Shown: piece by piece, positions 60,573 to 64,000 of the stretch
Layout: every line of letters starts with the position of its first letter
Numbering within the stretch: position 1 is the stretch's first letter
NCBI RefSeq assembly: GCF_000430705.1
Contig: NZ_AUMN01000012.1
Span: 62,001 to 126,000, forward strand
DNA: 64,000 nt
Direction: 5' to 3'
From: Arthrobacter castelli DSM 16402
Lineage (GTDB): Bacteria > Actinomycetota > Actinomycetes > Actinomycetales > Micrococcaceae
Notes under the pieces: generated by a model
Told to the model about the DNA's origin: nothing
Database searches by the model: none
What the model saw: only the letters and a program-made list of their open reading frames with translations
Position numbers and translations under genes: made by a program

Positions 60573-61667
60573 CTACAGGTGATGATCGGCTTCGGTCTCG
60601 TCCTCGTTCTCGAGTTCGGCCGCACGTTCGGCCACCCGACGCTTGGTCTCCTCTAATTCGGCCGCGCGCCGGATATCCTCCGGCTGCTGAGTCTTTGGCC
60701 GACGATCGGGTGCCATGACCGGCCCGGCTGTCTCGTCATCGGCCAGGTCCAGATCGTTCTGCTGGTCCGCCGGATCCTGGTTTACATCCGAAGCAGGCAT
60801 CTGCTGGCCAACAGCCTGTTCATCGGTCTCAATCAGTGAACCGGCCACCAGCCGCTGATATAGGTTCTCCACTGTGCCTGCGGTGCGCTCACGCTCAGCG
60901 CGTCTGCTCTCGTCTTCGGCCTCCAGTTCGGATTCGACCTCGAGCAGTCGGGCCTTGACCTCGTCATGACCGGCCGGAACCGGTGCACCCTCCGCCGGCG
61001 AATCCGCCGCTGCCGGCGAACGAACCTCATCGAATGTCTCCTCGGCGAACAACGGCCGGATCTCATCGGAGCGGGAGCGCAGAATGCGATCATCGACGTG
61101 CCCGCCGAACTCTGCAGTGTGGTCCTTGGAGTAGTCGGCGAAGTATTCGACCGGATCGTAGCCACAGGATTCGAGATCGATCACCAGATCGGCCGCGTCA
61201 TGGACATTGACGAACACGACCGGTACATCCGCGACACCGTCTTCGCGCTGTTGGTCCTGTGGTGCCAGCACCAGGGTGTCCATGGTGGTCGATAATTCCC
61301 ACTCGATACCGGTGATCTGCTCCGGCACGGCGAAGTCGCTGGAAAAATAGCCTTTGTGGGCCAGCTGCCCCAGCTGCAGATCGTCAAACTCGTAGAAAGC
61401 GTCGATTCGGTCGCCGCCGCCGGTGGGAAAATCAACCTCCCGAACCCCGTAGGGCAGTGTTTCAACCGGTCGGATCGAACTGAGCTCACCCGATAAGTGC
61501 AGATACGGCCGGTAGTTGGTCTCGGGACCGTGATGGGCCAAAGACAATGAGTCCACCAGCACCGAGATCCCTGCCTCGTCCTGTTCCGTGCGGGCGGTTT
61601 CAACGCCTTGTTCGGCCAGTACCCGGTGGGCCCACACATTGTTCATGGTCAGTCCTGCGATTTTCAT
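60573..61667 (-). CDS. Hypothetical protein upstream of the relaxase
   Basis: 364 residues; GGGGAG lies within the end of the preceding gene and the ATG overlaps its TGA. The first 200 residues are a mixed alpha/beta domain (YRPYLHLSGELSSIRPVETLPYG ... FVNVHDAADLVIDLE), the remainder acidic coiled coil ending in DEDETEADHHL. No family recognised. As a coupled neighbour it may be a relaxosome component. Confidence 0.55.
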   Translation of the reverse strand: MKIAGLTMNNVWAHRVLAEQGVETARTEQDEAGISVLVDSLSLAHHGPETNYRPYLHLSGELSSIRPVETLPYGVREVDFPTGGGDRIDAFYEFDDLQLGQLAHKGYFSSDFAVPEQITGIEWELSTTMDTLVLAPQDQQREDGVADVPVVFVNVHDAADLVIDLESCGYDPVEYFADYSKDHTAEFGGHVDDRILRSRSDEIRPLFAEETFDEVRSPAAADSPAEGAPVPAGHDEVKARLLEVESELEAEDESRRAERERTAGTVENLYQRLVAGSLIETDEQAVGQQMPASDVNQDPADQQNDLDLADDETAGPVMAPDRRPKTQQPEDIRRAAELEETKRRVAERAAELENEDETEADHHL

Positions 61668-62149
61668 GCTTTACTCCCCTGCGTGGTCAGTTTCTTCTTT
61701 TTGGTGGCCTGACCGAATGGGGCAGTGCCAACGGTTCTCATGTTGGTCCGGCTCTGTCGTATCAGTGCCTCGACATCGAAGTCGCCGAGGCGAACGCGCT
61801 TCATCTTTTCGATCCGGCCGCCGGCCCGCCACAGCCATCGCATCAGGGCAATTTCGGCAACAGTGATCATCACCACGACAAAAACAAAAGGCACGATCCA
61901 CAGGGCAATCGTGCCGCCGATGGTGATCGATCCTGATGCCGCCCCGGACGCCTCATGGCTCCAGGCCCCGAGCGTGGGAATGATCAAGAACGCGGTCACG
62001 ACCACCAACAGGTAATCAACAATCAAAGTGGTCAGCCGGATCAATCCACCCCGGACCGCCACCGGTAAACCGGTCTTGAGACTGCCCAACATCAACTTCC
62101 AGCGCCCTGGCGGCGTTGACGTCTTCTCGGCTCTATTCGTACGTGTCAT
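61664..62149 (-). CDS. Two-helix membrane protein of the conjugation region
   Basis: 161 residues. Two membrane segments (about 38-58 and 76-102) separated by a short Gly/Ser loop, with basic cytoplasmic ends (TKKKKLT near the C-terminus). Size and topology fit small VirB3/VirB6-like channel parts, but no signature is present. The stop overlaps the next gene. Confidence 0.6.
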   Translation of the reverse strand: MTRTNRAEKTSTPPGRWKLMLGSLKTGLPVAVRGGLIRLTTLIVDYLLVVVTAFLIIPTLGAWSHEASGAASGSITIGGTIALWIVPFVFVVVMITVAEIALMRWLWRAGGRIEKMKRVRLGDFDVEALIRQSRTNMRTVGTAPFGQATKKKKLTTQGSKA

Positions 62150-62276
62150 GGTCGCCTGGCCTTCTTTCCAATGTTCTCTTTGACGGCATCATCCGGGATT
62201 CAATCAATCAGTTCACTCGAATATCAATGTAATCATATCAAATCATTGATCTGATAAAGGATTCGATACATGTGAA
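62150..62276 (-). promoter_or_regulatory. AT-rich region before the 161-residue membrane-protein gene
   Basis: Rich in GAT/ATC repeats (ATCAATGATTTGATATGAT on the minus strand), ending in AAGAAGGCC before the ATG. An internal promoter of the conjugation cluster is likely. Confidence 0.45.
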
Positions 62277-62966
62277 TCATCCCGAGGTGCGGGTGGTACC
62301 CGAGGCCGGCACACCGGACAGATCCGATACTTCTCCGCCACCGTTGACCGTCACGTAGAGCAGCAGCCGGCGCGTCGCCGTCGGCACAGGTTGTTTCTCG
62401 CCTTGGGCGTCGACTTTCACCGGAGCGTCAGAGCTGACTTCAATGTCGGCCAGGACCGCATACCGGTACTCGGTGGCGCGCACCTTCACCAGCTCAATAT
62501 CGACATCCTCACCGACGGCTGAATTGAGACCGGCGGCGTCGATATAGTAATACCGCTTGCCCTCGGCGTCCTGGTTGAACTTCGCAGGCGGCATAAAGTC
62601 ACTCAGGAATTCGCCGTCTGCATTGAGATTAAAACGCTCGATCAGCGACTGGCGCGCCTGCGCATATTCGAGGCCTGAATCCCAGGTGAAGGCCATCGAC
62701 AACAGCGAGTTGATCACTTCGGCGTCTTCGTCGAGCCTCGAGGCAGTGATGCCCAGGGCCTTGAAGGCGTTCTGCTCAGCGGCTTCGGCGTTGCGCTGTT
62801 GCTGATGCTTGAGCTCACTGCTGAGTTGATCAATCTTCTGTTGCTGTGCCGCCAGTGCTTGAACCTGACTGGCCCGTTCGGAGAAGGCCAGCAGGCCGGC
62901 GGCCAACAACAGCACCACCAGCACCAGCACCGCCAGGTTCCTGCCCCGGAATACACCGCCGGTCAT
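62277..62966 (-). CDS. Membrane-anchored conjugation protein, possibly VirB8/TcpC-like
   Basis: 229 residues with one N-terminal membrane helix (NLAVLVLVVLLLAAGLLAFS, about 9-28), a short coiled coil (QQKIDQLSSELKHQQQ) and an extracytoplasmic domain with a helix-then-strands order (YAVLADIEVSSD, RRLLLYVTVNG). That plan fits NTF2-like VirB8/TcpC proteins of Gram-positive transfer systems, but the match is structural guesswork. The ATG overlaps the previous stop. Confidence 0.55.
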   Translation of the reverse strand: MTGGVFRGRNLAVLVLVVLLLAAGLLAFSERASQVQALAAQQQKIDQLSSELKHQQQRNAEAAEQNAFKALGITASRLDEDAEVINSLLSMAFTWDSGLEYAQARQSLIERFNLNADGEFLSDFMPPAKFNQDAEGKRYYYIDAAGLNSAVGEDVDIELVKVRATEYRYAVLADIEVSSDAPVKVDAQGEKQPVPTATRRLLLYVTVNGGGEVSDLSGVPASGTTRTSG

Positions 62967-63886
62967 TGTCCGCCCCCTTTCAGCTCCGGAACATCGACCG
63001 CAGGCGAAGAATCATCGGTTCTCGTGTGCCGGCCGCCTGCGGCGGTCACGACCAGTTCGAGATCGCTGAAGACGGCCGACTCGCCGCTGTAGACGGCGCT
63101 GGCCCAGGCCAGCACCCGGCCCTGCTGATCCCGGCACGTCCAGACCACACTGGCTGCCGCCGGTGTATCCAAGTGCGGCATCACCGATTCGACCCGCCAG
63201 GTGTAGCTGTCAGGGTCGGCGGCGACCTGGTTGTCATAGCGGATGTACCAGGGGAAGCGGGGATCGATCTTGTCGGCCTCGTAATACCCGCCGGTGACAA
63301 ACTCATCGGCATTGTCGCCGGCGACAAACGAGTCCGGGTTCCAGTATTTCTCCAGGTCCTTGCGGTGCTCGACGATGGCTTCGAGGGCCGCGGACGGGGT
63401 GCCGTCGCCGGAGGCGGTCGAAAGCTCATCGTTCATGGCCGTGTACAGCACCGCGAACTTCTGTTGTTCGGCGGCGACTTTCGCCGCGGCGGAGGCCGCT
63501 GCGGTGTTCAGCGCCGCCAGTGATGCGGCGTCCATCGCCTCACTGGCGCTGTGGGCCGTCTCGGTGATCTGCGTCTTCAACTCGTCGATGCGGGCGGCGT
63601 TTTGCGCCCTGGCCGTTTCGAAGGAGGAGGTGGCCACACCACTGAGCACAGCCAGCGACACCAGTGCCAACCCAAGCACAACCACTACGACGAGGCACCC
63701 CGTGCGGCGGGTCTCTTGTGGTGTGCGTTCGTTGAACCGGGTCCGGCGGGCCGCGACCCACTGGTCGAATCCGGCCTCCAGCTGGCCACCGGTGACCTTG
63801 GGGCGCTTGGGGCGCGCCGGCGTCGAATCGTCTCCTGAATCTTCATCGGTGTGTTCATCATCGTCGGTCGTCGTCTCGGTGCTCAT
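62963..63886 (-). CDS. Membrane-anchored conjugation protein with periplasmic-side domain
   Basis: 307 residues from the ATG at 63886 (GAGGCGATG upstream). An acidic cytoplasmic tail (EDSGDDST), one membrane helix (CLVVVVVLGLALVSLAVLSGVA, about 70-91), an Ala-rich coiled coil (about 95-160) and a strand-rich end (YTWRVESVMPHL ... VVWTCRDQQGRVLAWASAVYSG). Same plan as its downstream neighbour, to which it is coupled by ATGA, so the two may form a paired envelope complex of the transfer channel. Confidence 0.6.
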   Translation of the reverse strand: MSTETTTDDDEHTDEDSGDDSTPARPKRPKVTGGQLEAGFDQWVAARRTRFNERTPQETRRTGCLVVVVVLGLALVSLAVLSGVATSSFETARAQNAARIDELKTQITETAHSASEAMDAASLAALNTAAASAAAKVAAEQQKFAVLYTAMNDELSTASGDGTPSAALEAIVEHRKDLEKYWNPDSFVAGDNADEFVTGGYYEADKIDPRFPWYIRYDNQVAADPDSYTWRVESVMPHLDTPAAASVVWTCRDQQGRVLAWASAVYSGESAVFSDLELVVTAAGGRHTRTDDSSPAVDVPELKGGGQ

Positions 63887-64000
63887 GTGGTCATCGCCTC
63901 CTTGTCTTTGAGCAGATCGGAGACGTCGACGAACTCCCAGTTGCCCTGCTTCCAGGTCTCTTTGGGCACCGTGCGGATCCGGCCGGGGAACTCGCAATAC
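63883..64000 (-). CDS. Partial gene running off the right edge
   Basis: The last 38 codons are visible, reading YCEFPGRIRTVPKETWK and ending KDKEAMTT with a TGA that overlaps the next ATG. It is the upstream partner in the conjugation operon. Too little remains for identification. Confidence 0.6.
   Translation of the reverse strand, partial: YCEFPGRIRTVPKETWKQGNWEFVDVSDLLKDKEAMTT

Noticed and set aside
1-64000. tRNA, rRNA, CRISPR arrays, insertion sequences
   Set aside because: No cloverleaf with CCA-type end, no regularly spaced repeat array and no transposase-like frame or terminal inverted repeats were found by eye.
1-64000. A classical tailed phage genome
   Set aside because: No terminase, portal, capsid or tail gene is present, and relaxase plus coupling protein point to conjugation. 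Genes outside the window could still change this.

Overview
The window is about 60% G+C, with strong Shine-Dalgarno sites, many ATGA stop/start overlaps and frequent GTG starts. An EspR-like regulator, a MAB_1171c-type membrane protein and a GAF/PAS-like sensor of actinobacterial type point to an actinomycete (Actinomycetota); the genus cannot be fixed from the sequence alone. There are no ribosomal or core metabolic genes, no tRNAs, no phage capsid or terminase genes and no transposases. It reads as part of a large conjugative element (megaplasmid or ICE) that carries a virus-like replication and transcription toolkit.

Layout. (1) 0.1-7.6 kb: a family B DNA polymerase, a small winged-helix protein, a VRR-NUC nuclease and an SNF2 helicase interrupted by an intein with class 3 (W-C-T) signatures. 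(2) 7.8-16.7 kb: an array of short accessory genes, mostly of unknown function, with a DprA-like protein and a RarA/MgsA ATPase. (3) 16.7-22 kb: a distinct island with a methyltransferase, a GAF/PAS-like sensor, a decayed short-chain dehydrogenase, an ImmA/IrrE-type metallopeptidase, a 7-TM MAB_1171c-type protein, a second membrane protein and an EspR-like regulator. Three TGGAA-N4-TTCCA palindromes mark its boundaries. (4) 22-35 kb: a glutaredoxin-like protein, a LysM membrane protein, an abundant-type DNA-binding candidate, an archaeo-eukaryotic primase (prim-pol), a MoxR ATPase with a VWA partner, a double-AAA Clp-like ATPase and a UvrD-type helicase. (5) 35-39.8 kb: a second accessory array, including families common in phages, and an HNH protein with no ATG/GTG/TTG start.

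(6) From 39.9 kb to the right end everything is on the minus strand. In transcription order from the right edge: conjugation membrane proteins, an HUH relaxase, small proteins, a second Clp-like AAA ATPase, a long tail-anchored coiled-coil protein and a VirD4/TraG-type coupling protein. After a terminator and an AT-rich promoter region comes a 1877-residue protein that carries both the beta-type motif (GDK...HGNKG) and the beta-prime-type motif (FDGDFDGD) of cellular RNA polymerase in one chain. It is followed by two co-translated proteins of unknown function, and then a separately transcribed HU-like protein.

Working model (inference): the element replicates with its own PolB, prim-pol and helicases, moves by relaxase plus a type IV secretion apparatus, and transcribes some of its genes with its own single-chain two-barrel RNA polymerase. 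AT-rich promoter islands punctuate the G+C-rich genes. Four of them carry an ACTC-N6-GAGT palindrome, including the one before the RNA polymerase gene, which suggests an element-wide regulator or promoter class.
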